DNA of 64,000 nt from Ruminococcoides sp052118065 (GTDB taxonomy: Bacteria > Bacillota > Clostridia > Oscillospirales > Acutalibacteraceae): NCBI GenBank assembly GCA_052118065.1, contig JBQKHY010000005.1, positions 52,300-116,299 on the forward strand, given 5' to 3'. This document shows, one piece after another, positions 1 through 7,870 of the stretch (its first letter is position 1; every line of letters begins with the position of its first letter). Made by a program: the position numbers and the translations under genes. The notes under the pieces are model-generated. The model saw nothing but the letters and a program-made list of their open reading frames with translations, was not told the origin of the DNA and did no database searches.

Positions 1-168
1 AATATCAGCCACATTAGGGCTTAATACTGCAACTTTCTCAGGCTTGGAGTTAAAGGTAGTATTTCCTATTGTAATGGGATAGGAGCTGTCACTACTGTTG
101 CAACCAACAGTAAAAATCAATGTGCAAAACAAAAGCAATGCACATATGGTTGTTTTCACTATTCTCAT
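1..168 (-). CDS. Substrate-binding lipoprotein of an ABC transporter (partial, 5' end only)
   Basis: The first 56 codons read on the minus strand and run off the window edge. They give a lipoprotein signal: MRIVK, a hydrophobic core, and a lipobox ending at Cys23 (FTVGC). The mature start then reads TIGNTTFNSKPEKVAVLSP. A short strand followed by KPEKVAVLSPN is how iron-siderophore/cobalamin-type periplasmic binding proteins (BtuF/FepB-like) begin, so metal-chelate or cobalamin uptake is likely. An AGGAAA ribosome binding site precedes the ATG. The gene follows the DUF815 gene by 11 bp and may be co-transcribed with it. The substrate cannot be read from this fragment. Confidence 0.7.
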   Translation of the reverse strand, partial: MRIVKTTICALLLFCTLIFTVGCNSSDSSYPITIGNTTFNSKPEKVAVLSPNVADI

Positions 169-179
169 TATATTTTCCT

Positions 180-1406
180 TTATAGTAATGATTTAATAAA
201 CTGCTGAGCAGTTCTTGGAGAACGAGTTGCCCTCTGTGTAGCAAAGGATTCTGCCTGTAGGAATAACTGTTCCTGATCCATATCAATATGATGAGCCTTT
301 GCAAGTTCTTCAACAATATGTAAAAATCTTCTCTTGTCAGGAACATAATAACCAACTGCAAGACCAAATCTATCTGATAGAGAAAGTGTTTCCTGCATAT
401 TATCTCTACGGTTAACATCGTTACAATCTCTGTCTTCAAAGTTCTCCTTAACAAGGTGTCTTCTGTTACTAGTTGCATAAATAAGAGCATTCTTTGGAAG
501 TGCTGCAACACCGCCCTCAAGAACAGCCTTTAGGCTTGTGTAACATTCATCTTGTCTTTGGAATGAAAGGTCATCAATAAAGATAATGAACTTCATTGGT
601 ACTTGAGCAATTGCATCAATAAGTAGTGGGAATTCCATAAGCTTTTCCTTAGGAATTTCAACAATTCTTAAGCCATAGCGTCTAAATTCGTTTACAGTAG
701 CTTTTACTGTTGTACTCTTACCTGTACCCATATCACCATAAAGTAAGCAGTTATTGGCGTTTCTGCCCTCAATAAAGGCTCTTGTGTTCTCAACAACAAG
801 GTCTCTCTGATATTCATAATCAACAAGGTCAGAAATTCTTACCTTGTCATCATTAATAATAGGTTCGATGCCCTTATCTCTCCATACGAATGAACGGTAT
901 CGTGCAAACATACCACAACCCTTTTCTCTGTGGAACTTTGCAATCTTGTCTAGGTTATCGTTAAAGTCAACAAATTCTTCTGATGGAGTACCACAATGCC
1001 ACTTAGGAAGGCAATCAATAATATCATCAATTTCATCCCTATATTTATAGTCATTAATAACATCCTCAGGAGTAATCTGTGATGCAAAAAGAATTGCGTC
1101 AATATCTCTGACTACTGCTTTCTTTTCATCCTCTGACATTTCACTAACCTTGTCGGCAGTTGCTGTTCTTGTAAAATAGTTTTCGTCAAACAAAGCAGCC
1201 TCTGTCATAGTGTAGCTTAATGAGTTAGATGCGTTTCTGTCACATAGTAATCTGTAGAAGTCACCGTAAGCATTTAGGAATGTTTCAGGTTCTTCATCAA
1301 CAGAAAGCAATAACTTATGAAAAGCACTTGGTACACTTCTTGTTAGCACACCTTTATAAATAGAAAGTGATGATAACATAAAAGCTGCTTTTTTTGTTTT
1401 TTTCAT
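180..1406 (-). CDS. DUF815-family AAA ATPase
   Basis: A 408-residue cytoplasmic P-loop ATPase. Walker A is GDMGTGKS at residues 224-231 and Walker B is FIIFIDD at about 273-279, followed by sensor-like YATSNRRH. The roughly 200 residues before the P-loop are helical and lack known motifs. The order (helical N-terminus, DUF815 ATPase core, SDRFG and YVPDKRRFL blocks, closing TQRATRSPRTAQQFI segment) matches the DUF815 family, whose members are usually labelled ATP-binding protein with no proven substrate. It stands alone except for the lipoprotein gene 11 bp downstream. The family assignment is firm; the biological role is unknown. Confidence 0.85.
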   Translation of the reverse strand: MKKTKKAAFMLSSLSIYKGVLTRSVPSAFHKLLLSVDEEPETFLNAYGDFYRLLCDRNASNSLSYTMTEAALFDENYFTRTATADKVSEMSEDEKKAVVRDIDAILFASQITPEDVINDYKYRDEIDDIIDCLPKWHCGTPSEEFVDFNDNLDKIAKFHREKGCGMFARYRSFVWRDKGIEPIINDDKVRISDLVDYEYQRDLVVENTRAFIEGRNANNCLLYGDMGTGKSTTVKATVNEFRRYGLRIVEIPKEKLMEFPLLIDAIAQVPMKFIIFIDDLSFQRQDECYTSLKAVLEGGVAALPKNALIYATSNRRHLVKENFEDRDCNDVNRRDNMQETLSLSDRFGLAVGYYVPDKRRFLHIVEELAKAHHIDMDQEQLFLQAESFATQRATRSPRTAQQFIKSLL

Positions 1407-1539
1407 ACAAATCCCTTACTTCCTTTTAATATGATTATATTTTACTCCAATTATACCTTGTAGTCAATCGTCTAAAAATGGCTATTTAATGGGGTTTTCA
1501 AAGTTTTTCAAAAATTTTTTAATTTTTTTGAAAAAACCC

Positions 1540-1568
1540 TTGCATTTTTCAGAAAAGGGTGATATAAT
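1540..1568 (+). promoter_or_regulatory. Promoter of the 5S rRNA gene
   Basis: TTGCAT (1540-1545), a 17-bp spacer and a perfect TATAAT (1563-1568). An A/T tract resembling an UP element lies directly upstream. The start should fall near 1575, followed by a small leader hairpin TGTCGT/ACGACA. Confidence 0.8.
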
Positions 1569-1610
1569 TTATCTTGTCGTTGAGAGAGACGACAAAACAA
1601 AAAGAAAATA

Positions 1611-1726
1611 GTTGGTGTCGATGACGCTGAGGGTCCACCTGTTCCCATCCCGAACACAGAAGTTAAGCTCAGTAGTGCCGAAGATAGTTGGCTGGAAGCG
1701 GCCTGTGAAAATAGGAAGATGCCAAC
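1611..1726 (+). rRNA. rrf: 5S ribosomal RNA
   Basis: About 116 nt. The ends pair (GTTGG at 1611 with CCAAC ending at 1726) and the diagnostic internal blocks CCTGTTCCCATCCCGAACAC and GAAGTTAAGCTC are intact. It stands alone: neither 16S nor 23S genes flank it. It has its own promoter and a terminator-like hairpin, so it is an independently transcribed 5S gene. The 5'/3' ends are placed from the terminal helix and may be off by one or two bases. Confidence 0.93.
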
Positions 1727-1735
1727 ATCAACAAG

Positions 1736-1762
1736 TGTCTATCCAATAGGGTAGGCATTTTT
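1736..1762 (+). terminator. Probable 5S terminator
   Basis: An imperfect stem TGTCTATCC / GGGTAGGCA with G-U pairs and a four-base loop is followed by TTTTTC. It lies 10 bases past the end of the 5S gene. Confidence 0.5.
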
Positions 1763-1822
1763 CTTCTGTCAATTTTATTTATCCGATTATTATATCAATA
1801 ATTCTACTATTTGTCCAATAGT

Positions 1823-1846
1823 TTTTATTTATCTGTAACTTCTACT
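1823..1846. repeat. 24-bp direct repeat, left copy
   Basis: TTTTATTTATCTGTAACTTC plus TACT. It is identical to 2986-3009. The two copies bracket exactly one gene with its promoter (the RlmN/Cfr-like methylase) over about 1.14 kb, which suggests a recombined or inserted unit. Confidence 0.85.
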
Positions 1847-1871
1847 ACAAAATTTATTTCAAAAGAATTTA

Positions 1872-1900
1872 TTGACAACAATGTATTCTTACATTATTAT
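1872..1900 (+). promoter_or_regulatory. Promoter of the RlmN/Cfr-like gene
   Basis: Consensus TTGACA (1872-1877), 17-bp spacer, TATTAT (1895-1900). It lies inside the direct-repeat-bounded unit, so the gene carries its own promoter. Confidence 0.8.
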
Positions 1901-1938
1901 AAATATATTAGTATAATAAGAGAGTTGAGAAAATAATT

Positions 1939-2946
1939 ATGCCAAAATTCAAAAAGGAAAACCCAATAACAGAGGAAATGATTTACAAGGATCCTTTTAA
2001 CTACACATTAAAAGATATTTCACCAATTCTTGGAGAAAAAAAGGCAAATTCGTTTTACAAATCGATTTATCGTGCAAGAAATTTCAAACCTTATAAAACC
2101 ATTAAAATAGTTGATATTTTCAACGGTGGAGACACTAGAAAATATGCATTTAAATTAAATGATGGATATTGTATTGAAACTGTATGTATAAAAAGAAGGA
2201 CAGGAACAACTATATGTGTAAGTACTATGGTGGGATGCCCTGTGGGTTGTTATTTTTGCGAATCAGGTAGCAATGGATTTGTGAGAAATTTAACAGCATC
2301 TGAAATAGTTCAACAGGTGCTATTAGTAAAAGAACGAGTTAATAGAATAGTTTTTATGGGGATGGGAGAACCATTGTTGAATTATGATAACCTAATAAAA
2401 TCTATTCATATATTAAGGGATCGAAATGGATATAACTTTCCAACTGATGGTATCACCATTTCCACAGTAGGTCCCTTAGCTCAATTAAAAAAGCTTAGAG
2501 AAGAACACATAAAGATCCAATTCACTTTATCACTACATGCTACAAACCAAAATACTCGAGACAAAATCATTCCTCATATGAAGAATAATGACATTAACGA
2601 GGTTGTTGAAGCAGCATTGTCTTATTCGGAAAGACATAATAGAAAAATCACTATTGCGTATCTGTTAATTCCAGGAGTAAATGATAAACCGAATGATGTT
2701 AGACAACTTGCTAAATGGTTTAGAAATAAAAATGTCATGATTAATCTATTGCAGTACAATGATACTGAGTGTAGTAGAATCCAACGTCCAAACAAACAAC
2801 AATTGACTGTTTTCAAAAACAAATTACAAGAAAAAGGGTTGGATGTTACTATTAGAGAATCGCGTGGAAACAAAATAAATGCAGCTTGTGGGCAACTTGT
2901 TAGTTATCATAACAAGAAACGTTCTATGTCTGATAGAAATGAGTGA
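1939..2946 (+). CDS. RlmN/Cfr-family radical SAM 23S rRNA (adenine-2503) methyltransferase-like protein
   Basis: 335 residues. The radical SAM cluster motif CPVGCYFC has cysteines at 100, 104 and 107, preceded by the conserved Cys93 (ICVST) and followed by the SAM-binding GMGEP block. The methyl-carrying cysteine is Cys317 in INAACGQL. All cysteines of the ping-pong methylation mechanism known for RlmN and Cfr are present, so an active adenosine C2 or C8 methylase is plausible. The N-terminal region is short (about 92 residues), as in Cfr, and the protein is shorter than E. coli RlmN. Gly codons are mostly GGA/GGG and AUA is frequent, whereas neighbours prefer GGT and ATT, suggesting acquisition. 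RlmN versus Cfr-like specificity cannot be decided by eye. Confidence 0.85.
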   Translation: MPKFKKENPITEEMIYKDPFNYTLKDISPILGEKKANSFYKSIYRARNFKPYKTIKIVDIFNGGDTRKYAFKLNDGYCIETVCIKRRTGTTICVSTMVGCPVGCYFCESGSNGFVRNLTASEIVQQVLLVKERVNRIVFMGMGEPLLNYDNLIKSIHILRDRNGYNFPTDGITISTVGPLAQLKKLREEHIKIQFTLSLHATNQNTRDKIIPHMKNNDINEVVEAALSYSERHNRKITIAYLLIPGVNDKPNDVRQLAKWFRNKNVMINLLQYNDTECSRIQRPNKQQLTVFKNKLQEKGLDVTIRESRGNKINAACGQLVSYHNKKRSMSDRNE

Positions 2947-2985
2947 TAAAAATCAAGTTAAATCTGAAAGATGCCGAAAGGAATG

Positions 2986-3009
2986 TTTTATTTATCTGTA
3001 ACTTCTACT
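2986..3009. repeat. 24-bp direct repeat, right copy
   Basis: Identical to 1823-1846. It begins 40 bp after the stop codon of the RlmN/Cfr-like gene. Confidence 0.85.
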
Positions 3010-3050
3010 TTATTATTTTAATTATTTTCACCATACAAAAGGATATAACA

Positions 3051-3080
3051 AAACCCCACTTTTAAGTGGGGTTTATTTTT
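3051..3080. terminator. Bidirectional terminator between convergent genes
   Basis: Stem AAACCCCACTT / AAGTGGGGTTT followed by ATTTTTTTA on the plus strand, with A-rich sequence to its left for the minus direction. It serves the convergent genes at 1939-2946 and 3081-4889. Confidence 0.85.
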
Positions 3081-4889
3081 TTACTTTACATTAACTTTTA
3101 ATGTTAGTGTTTTTACATTATTTACTTTTACCTTTAGAGTGGCTTTGCCCTTTTTAAGACCTTCAACTCTAAATTCGGTAGCATCTTTCATTTTGTAAAG
3201 CCAAACTTCAACATTTTTGTTTCTGCCGGATATACCAAATTCAATGCCCTTAGCTTTACCGTAAATCTTAATTTTAGCACTTTGACCTACCTTTAGGTTT
3301 ACAGTAGATTTTGAAAGTTTAGGTGCAGTAGTAACATTTACTTTGCAGTTTAACTTGTTACCATCTTTAAGAGTTACAATTACTGTTGTTTTGCCTTTAT
3401 TTAATGCAGTAACAACACCCTTACTGTTAACCTTAGCTACCTTATTATTAGTTACCTTATAGCTTTTAACCTTACCGTTAAGTACCTTAATAGTCTTTGT
3501 AGCACCTGACTTTAGGCTAACATTAGTTGCAGAAAGTTTTTCTTGTGCTATCTTAACGACAGTAAAGTTGTAATGTAGGTTAGTTTTATTAATTAATGAA
3601 TATACTGCATCCATATTAATATTTAGCTTATCATAAGCGTCTTTTAATGTATAAGCTTTACCATTACCAACAACATATAAACCTAAATCATATGGTGTAT
3701 GTTGCTGATAACAATTAAACATATAATTACCCATTCTTATATTCTTATTTGAGAAATTATAATAATCTGAAATTTTATAATACAAATCGTATTTACCAAC
3801 CTTGCCTAAGTTAGCAACTGATAAAATCCAATTTGGACATAGTTTATCAATTTCTTTTGGTGTATCTATTTTAACACTTTTTGCTTCTGCCTTAATAACT
3901 AATGGACCTTGTACATACTCTACAAAAATTTCATATGTACCATTTTTCTTTGTAATCTTACCAACATCTTTACCATGAATTTTTGCACTGATATTTGTAA
4001 TAACATAACCAGTCTTTGGAGTAATAACAGTTCTATAATTCATCCAAGCATCATCAGTTGTATTAGATGAAGTAACATTAGTTAAGTCATACTTAACTTC
4101 ACAACCTACACGAGCAGTTGAAAATTCTGTAACTTTTTCTCTTGTTGCACTGGCAAAAATATTAATGTCACCATCTACATTATCAAGGTCAACAGTATAA
4201 GAACCATCTAAGTTCTTAGTAACTTCTCTTTTCTTATTATTTACAGTAACTACAACATAGTCAATTTCATAAGGTGAGTTTGGTTTAATAACTGTATTAT
4301 AATGGTTGCCTACTGTTGTTTCATTATTAGAAGAAGTTGCACCCTTTAAATAGTAATATACATTATGATTTTCTGATGGTTGTGTTGTAACATCCGGAAT
4401 TGATTTTCCGACAGTAAAGTTGTAATGAATTTCATTACTCTTGATTAGTGAATACACAGTATCCATATCAATTTTTAATTCATTGTATGCATCAATTAAA
4501 GTATAAGCTTTGCCATTACCAACAACATATAGACCTAAATCATATGGTTTTTGCTGAGCAAAACAATTAAATATATATTCACCGATTGTAACATTATAAT
4601 CTAAGAATTGATAATAGTGTGTTACATTGTAGTACAAACTATATTCTCCGACTTCACCTAGCTTAGTTACAGTAAAGTTAGTGTTTGGATACAATTCTTG
4701 TAATTCCTTTGGTGTATCAACCTTAGTAGGTTCTGTGTTGACAACTACCATTGTGTTATTCATTGTTTGATTAGCATTTTGTGATTTATCACTGTTTGAT
4801 GGTGTACTGTTATCCACTGCAAAAACAGTTGAAAAAGAAATCATCAAAAGTGCTAAACACAGTGAAGTAATTGATAATAATTTTTTCAT
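3081..4889 (-). CDS. Secreted repeat protein with two internal ~105-residue repeats and C-terminal Ig-like (Big2-type) domains
   Basis: 602 residues with a clear signal peptide (MKKLLSITSLCLALLMISFS, then TVFA before the mature end). Residues ~58-161 and ~340-446 are two copies of one module sharing DTPKE, LG-VG-Y-LYY, YDLGLYVVGNGKAYTL and HYNFTV blocks; it is not a family I recognise. Between them lie two beta-rich segments (about 170-335). Residues ~452-530 resemble a bacterial Ig-like Big2 domain, and 531-602 form a final module also found at the C-terminus of the 48811-49620 protein. No sortase signal or membrane anchor is visible. It is probably exported and cell-surface or matrix associated. 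An AGGAGG site precedes the ATG. Function unknown. Confidence 0.8.
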   Translation of the reverse strand: MKKLLSITSLCLALLMISFSTVFAVDNSTPSNSDKSQNANQTMNNTMVVVNTEPTKVDTPKELQELYPNTNFTVTKLGEVGEYSLYYNVTHYYQFLDYNVTIGEYIFNCFAQQKPYDLGLYVVGNGKAYTLIDAYNELKIDMDTVYSLIKSNEIHYNFTVGKSIPDVTTQPSENHNVYYYLKGATSSNNETTVGNHYNTVIKPNSPYEIDYVVVTVNNKKREVTKNLDGSYTVDLDNVDGDINIFASATREKVTEFSTARVGCEVKYDLTNVTSSNTTDDAWMNYRTVITPKTGYVITNISAKIHGKDVGKITKKNGTYEIFVEYVQGPLVIKAEAKSVKIDTPKEIDKLCPNWILSVANLGKVGKYDLYYKISDYYNFSNKNIRMGNYMFNCYQQHTPYDLGLYVVGNGKAYTLKDAYDKLNINMDAVYSLINKTNLHYNFTVVKIAQEKLSATNVSLKSGATKTIKVLNGKVKSYKVTNNKVAKVNSKGVVTALNKGKTTVIVTLKDGNKLNCKVNVTTAPKLSKSTVNLKVGQSAKIKIYGKAKGIEFGISGRNKNVEVWLYKMKDATEFRVEGLKKGKATLKVKVNNVKTLTLKVNVK

Positions 4890-5082
4890 AGTTCTACCTC
4901 CTATATTTTAGTCCCTAAAACAGGTAACACATTTACAGATATATTATACACTATCTCAATTCTAAAATATAGGGTAAAATTAACTAAAATTTGGTACTTT
5001 TTTTGTTAGACCCCCTAATTTTTCTGAACACTTTTATACAATATGCTTAATTACAATAAACAAATTTGCACAATATAGCCTA

Positions 5083-5114
5083 CAAAAAACACCTAGCAAA
5101 ATTGCTAGGTGTTT
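5083..5114 (-). terminator. Terminator of the L,D-transpeptidase gene
   Basis: Stem AACACCTAGCAA / TTGCTAGGTGTT with a two-base centre. On the minus strand it runs into a U tract (AAAAAA at 5084-5089 on the plus strand). Confidence 0.85.
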
Positions 5115-5146
5115 AGTTTGATATTAACTATCTTTTTAATATTAAC

Positions 5147-6385
5147 TTACTTTACTGTTACCACTCTATACTGAGTTGTACTTCTGCCCATATCATCGGA
5201 AACAGTATAAATAATTAGGTAATCCCCTGCTTTATCCGTATTGACTTTACCGTCAACCTTAATATTACTTTTATCAATACTGCTACCACTTGTATCTTTA
5301 GCAAAAACATTCTTCATTGAGTCAAAGTATTCACCAAGCTCAACAGTAACATTATCAGCACCTGTAAATGTTGGTGCTTTACTGTAATAAGGATTTTCCT
5401 TATCATTATCGGTAGGGTCCCAATAAACTGTTTTGTTTTCGTTAATCTTCATTGACTTAGGTGTTCCTAATGGACCATCCTTGTCACTTTCATAAACTCT
5501 GACAGTTGTACCAAAGTCACAATTCTCATAAATCCACTTAGCATCGGCTACTGCAAGACGAACACAACCCATAGAAATACTTGTACCAAGACCGTTATAG
5601 TCCTGAACTTCTACAGTTTCAGGTTGATTCATCTTTTCATATGGAACTGAATGGAACAGAATATCGTTATTAAAACCTGTTACATACTGACCGTAAACAT
5701 CACCGAAAAGTGGATGCCATCTGTTCTTTACAAAAATAGAGAATGTACCCTTTGGTGTATTATCACCATCACCACAAGAACAAATCATTGCCCTTACAGG
5801 AACTGTGTATTTACCGTCTTTATCGTAAGTATAGACAGTAACACAGTTTTTCTTTCTATTTACATCAATATAATATAGATTTCTGCCACTACCATCATTT
5901 TTATTTTCCTTTAAAGTTACTTCATTAGCAGTAAAAGCTGTGGAATAGCCCTTAGGAACTTCTGTAGGGTTGCTTGTAACCTGAACATCACAGGTTGAAC
6001 TGTAATATCCGGCAGTTGCAGTAATCTTTACCTTGCCCTTTTTCAGACCGATTACTGTACCGTCTTGGTCAACAAAAGCTGTATTCTTATCGCTACTTGT
6101 CCATTTAATAGCCTTTGAGGCATTTTCATCATTGGACTTTATCTTAATTGTTTTTCGTTCATTAGATTTTACCTTGATAGACTTTGTTTCTATGCTAAAG
6201 ACACAAGTACCATAATCCTGATTAGCAGTCTGTACTACATCAGCTTGGTTTCTGCCAAACCACTGGTCTCCATAGAACACATACAAAGCTCCACCAACAG
6301 ATAGAGAAATCAGAAGAACAAAGAACACAACAAGAACGATAACTCCACCGTATCTGCCAAAACTATTCTTTACATATTTCTTCAT
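5147..6385 (-). CDS. Membrane-anchored L,D-transpeptidase (YkuD) with Big2 and C-terminal Ig-like domains
   Basis: 412 residues. A single transmembrane segment at ~13-38 anchors it with the bulk outside. Residues ~62-138 are a Big2-type Ig-like domain (IKWTSSDKNTAFVDQDGTVIGLKKG). Residues ~170-288 are the YkuD catalytic domain with His245 (ILFHSV) and the SMGCVR active-site motif, Cys274. The last ~75 residues form another Ig-like domain (VDGKVNTDKAGDYLIIYTVSDD). YkuD enzymes form 3-3 meso-diaminopimelate crosslinks in peptidoglycan or attach proteins to it, and resist most beta-lactams except carbapenems. Transcribed alone, with its own terminator. Confidence 0.9.
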   Translation of the reverse strand: MKKYVKNSFGRYGGVIVLVVFFVLLISLSVGGALYVFYGDQWFGRNQADVVQTANQDYGTCVFSIETKSIKVKSNERKTIKIKSNDENASKAIKWTSSDKNTAFVDQDGTVIGLKKGKVKITATAGYYSSTCDVQVTSNPTEVPKGYSTAFTANEVTLKENKNDGSGRNLYYIDVNRKKNCVTVYTYDKDGKYTVPVRAMICSCGDGDNTPKGTFSIFVKNRWHPLFGDVYGQYVTGFNNDILFHSVPYEKMNQPETVEVQDYNGLGTSISMGCVRLAVADAKWIYENCDFGTTVRVYESDKDGPLGTPKSMKINENKTVYWDPTDNDKENPYYSKAPTFTGADNVTVELGEYFDSMKNVFAKDTSGSSIDKSNIKVDGKVNTDKAGDYLIIYTVSDDMGRSTTQYRVVTVK

Positions 6386-6456
6386 AAAACTCTCCTTTAT
6401 ACTTATATCTATTATAATACAATAAAGTTACGGTTTTGTAAACCAATTTTAGTATT

Positions 6457-6484
6457 TTGTAATTATTTCATTTTGTGATATAAT
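6457..6484 (+). promoter_or_regulatory. Promoter of the DUF5662-HD operon
   Basis: TTGTAA (6457-6462), 16-bp spacer, TATAAT (6479-6484), 31 bp before the start codon. Confidence 0.65.
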
Positions 6485-6515
6485 AAAGTCATAACAATGG
6501 GAAGGAAATGAAACA

Positions 6516-7049
6516 ATGGCACATCCACTAGGACATTTTAAGACAATAACAAAGCACAGACACAAGGTAATAAGAAATTGTTTTAAGGCAGGAATCTTTT
6601 GGCAAGGGCTAAGGCATGACCTATCAAAGTACAGTCCAACAGAGTTTATTCCCGGTGCAAAATTTTACTTAGGCACTAGAAGTCCTAACGAAAAAGAAAG
6701 GGAAGTTTATGGCTACTCAATGGCTTGGATGCACCATAAAGGCAGAAACAAGCATCATTATGAATATTGGACAGATATAAACTTAAAAACAAAAAAGGTT
6801 GAACCGGTAGAAATGCCAAAGAGATATTTAGCAGAAATGTTTTGTGACAGAGTGGCAGCCAGTAAAACATATAACGGCAAAAACTATACAAACCATCACC
6901 CACTGGATTATTTCTTAAAAGGTCAAGCTAGGTATCATATGCACCCTCAGACTGCAAAGGATTTGGAAATAATGCTGAGACTACTTGCCGATAAAGGTGA
7001 GGATGAGGCTTTTGCCTATGTAAAAAGGATGGTTAAAAATGATAAATAA
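6516..7049 (+). CDS. DUF5662-family protein
   Basis: 177 residues, soluble. The N-terminus (HFKTITKHRHKVIRNCFKAG, then LRHDLSKYSPTEF) and the MHHKGRNKHHYEYW block are hallmarks of DUF5662, a Clostridia family with no established activity. The many conserved His and Asp residues (HRHKV, HDLSKYS, HHKGRNKHH) suggest a metal-binding, HD-like helical fold; that is inference. The next gene, a true HD-domain protein, overlaps it by 11 bp, so the two are translationally coupled. A GGGAAGGAAA ribosome binding site precedes the ATG. Confidence 0.8.
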   Translation: MAHPLGHFKTITKHRHKVIRNCFKAGIFWQGLRHDLSKYSPTEFIPGAKFYLGTRSPNEKEREVYGYSMAWMHHKGRNKHHYEYWTDINLKTKKVEPVEMPKRYLAEMFCDRVAASKTYNGKNYTNHHPLDYFLKGQARYHMHPQTAKDLEIMLRLLADKGEDEAFAYVKRMVKNDK

Positions 7050-7521
7050 ACTTTTCTTAGAAATGACAAGTTACTTTAAAAGTGACCAAAAGCGAATTAA
7101 CCACTTTATCAAGGTTCATTCGTTTGCAAAATTAATTGGGGAAGAAGAAAACCTAGACAAAGGAACTATGTTTATTCTTGAAACTTCAGCACTAACCCAC
7201 GATATTGGCATTAAGAAAGGTGAGAAACTTTATTCCAGAAATGATGGTAAAATTCAAGAAAAGTTAGGTCCTGATGAAGCAGAAAAAATATTAAGAAAAC
7301 TTAACTTTACAGACAATGTAATTGATAGGGTAAAGTTCCTTATTGCTCATCATCATACATACAGTAACATTGATAGTATGGACTATCAAATACTGGTTGA
7401 GTCAGATTTTTTGGTAAATATTTGTGAGGATAATTTAAGCAAAGACTCAGCAATGAAAATTAAGGAAAAAATCTTTAAAACCCAAACCGGTAAAAAGCTA
7501 CTTGAAAACTTATTTATATAG
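7039..7521 (+). CDS. HD-domain phosphohydrolase
   Basis: 160 residues. The HD metal-site residues can be followed: His22 (RINHFIKVHSFA), His54-Asp55 (LTHDIG), the AHHH cluster at 103-106 and Asp123 (VESDFLVN). This is a compact single-domain HD protein of the type labelled HD family phosphohydrolase, probably hydrolysing a nucleotide or other phosphomonoester/diester. It overlaps the DUF5662 gene by 11 bp and the operon ends in a strong terminator right after it. The substrate cannot be deduced. Confidence 0.85.
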   Translation: MINKLFLEMTSYFKSDQKRINHFIKVHSFAKLIGEEENLDKGTMFILETSALTHDIGIKKGEKLYSRNDGKIQEKLGPDEAEKILRKLNFTDNVIDRVKFLIAHHHTYSNIDSMDYQILVESDFLVNICEDNLSKDSAMKIKEKIFKTQTGKKLLENLFI

Positions 7522-7559
7522 GAAAATCACCTACCCGAAAGGATAGGTGATTTTCTTTT
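7522..7559 (+). terminator. Terminator of the DUF5662-HD operon
   Basis: Stem GAAAATCACCTA / TAGGTGATTTTC around a GAAA-containing loop, followed by TTTTG. It starts immediately after the HD gene stop codon. Confidence 0.85.
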
Positions 7560-7608
7560 GAAAGGTTCAAATATTTATGTGTAAATAAAATTAACACCAA
7601 TGTAAAAA

Positions 7609-7755
7609 CTACTTTTCATCATATATAACTTTCACCTTGCCATAAGGTGTATTCATTACATATTTTCTTCTGTATTTTGGTTTTGCCTTTATCATCTTGT
7701 ATATTGCTCTACCTGCATATCCGAAAAATATAAATAAACATAAATTTAAAATCAT
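7609..7755 (-). CDS. Small basic membrane protein (48 aa)
   Basis: MILNLCLFIFFGYAGRAIYK, then a basic tail (KAKPKYRRKYVMN) and TPYGKVKVIYDEK. One short hydrophobic segment (residues 2-14) and a positively charged cytosolic part suggest an N-out/C-in single-pass peptide. The start at 7755 is chosen over the longer open frame because a perfect AGGAGG lies 7 bases before this ATG. It lies 115 bp downstream of the WYL regulator gene, and the gap contains the same 47-bp hairpin element that precedes the 9814-10101 gene, so it probably belongs to the same regulon. No family recognised. Confidence 0.6.
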   Translation of the reverse strand: MILNLCLFIFFGYAGRAIYKMIKAKPKYRRKYVMNTPYGKVKVIYDEK

Positions 7756-7790
7756 TATAATCCTCCTAAAACTGTACCTCTTTAAGACAA

Positions 7791-7837
7791 CTATATAATA
7801 ACATATTAACTGTCCCAAAAATGGGACTTATCTTTTA
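7791..7837 (-). promoter_or_regulatory. 47-bp regulatory hairpin element, copy 1
   Basis: Read on the minus strand it contains AAGATAAGTCCC, ATTTTT, GGGACAGTTAAT and then TATTATATAG. It forms a GTCCC(A)/(T)GGGAC hairpin with a T-rich loop. It matches 10105-10151 at 45 of 47 positions, with 33 consecutive identical bases at 7805-7837. It lies between the WYL regulator gene and the small membrane protein gene. Either an operator or a 5'-UTR RNA element. Confidence 0.75.
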
Positions 7838-7870
7838 TTTTGGAGAATTTTTTGAAAAAATTTTGAAAAT

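Noticed and set aside
92..520. Open frame overlapping the lipoprotein and ATPase genes
   Set aside because: Lies in another frame of two well-supported genes and has no ribosome binding site.
7756..7818. Upstream extension of the 48-aa protein
   Set aside because: It would include the regulatory element and the AGGAGG site that clearly serves the ATG at 7755.
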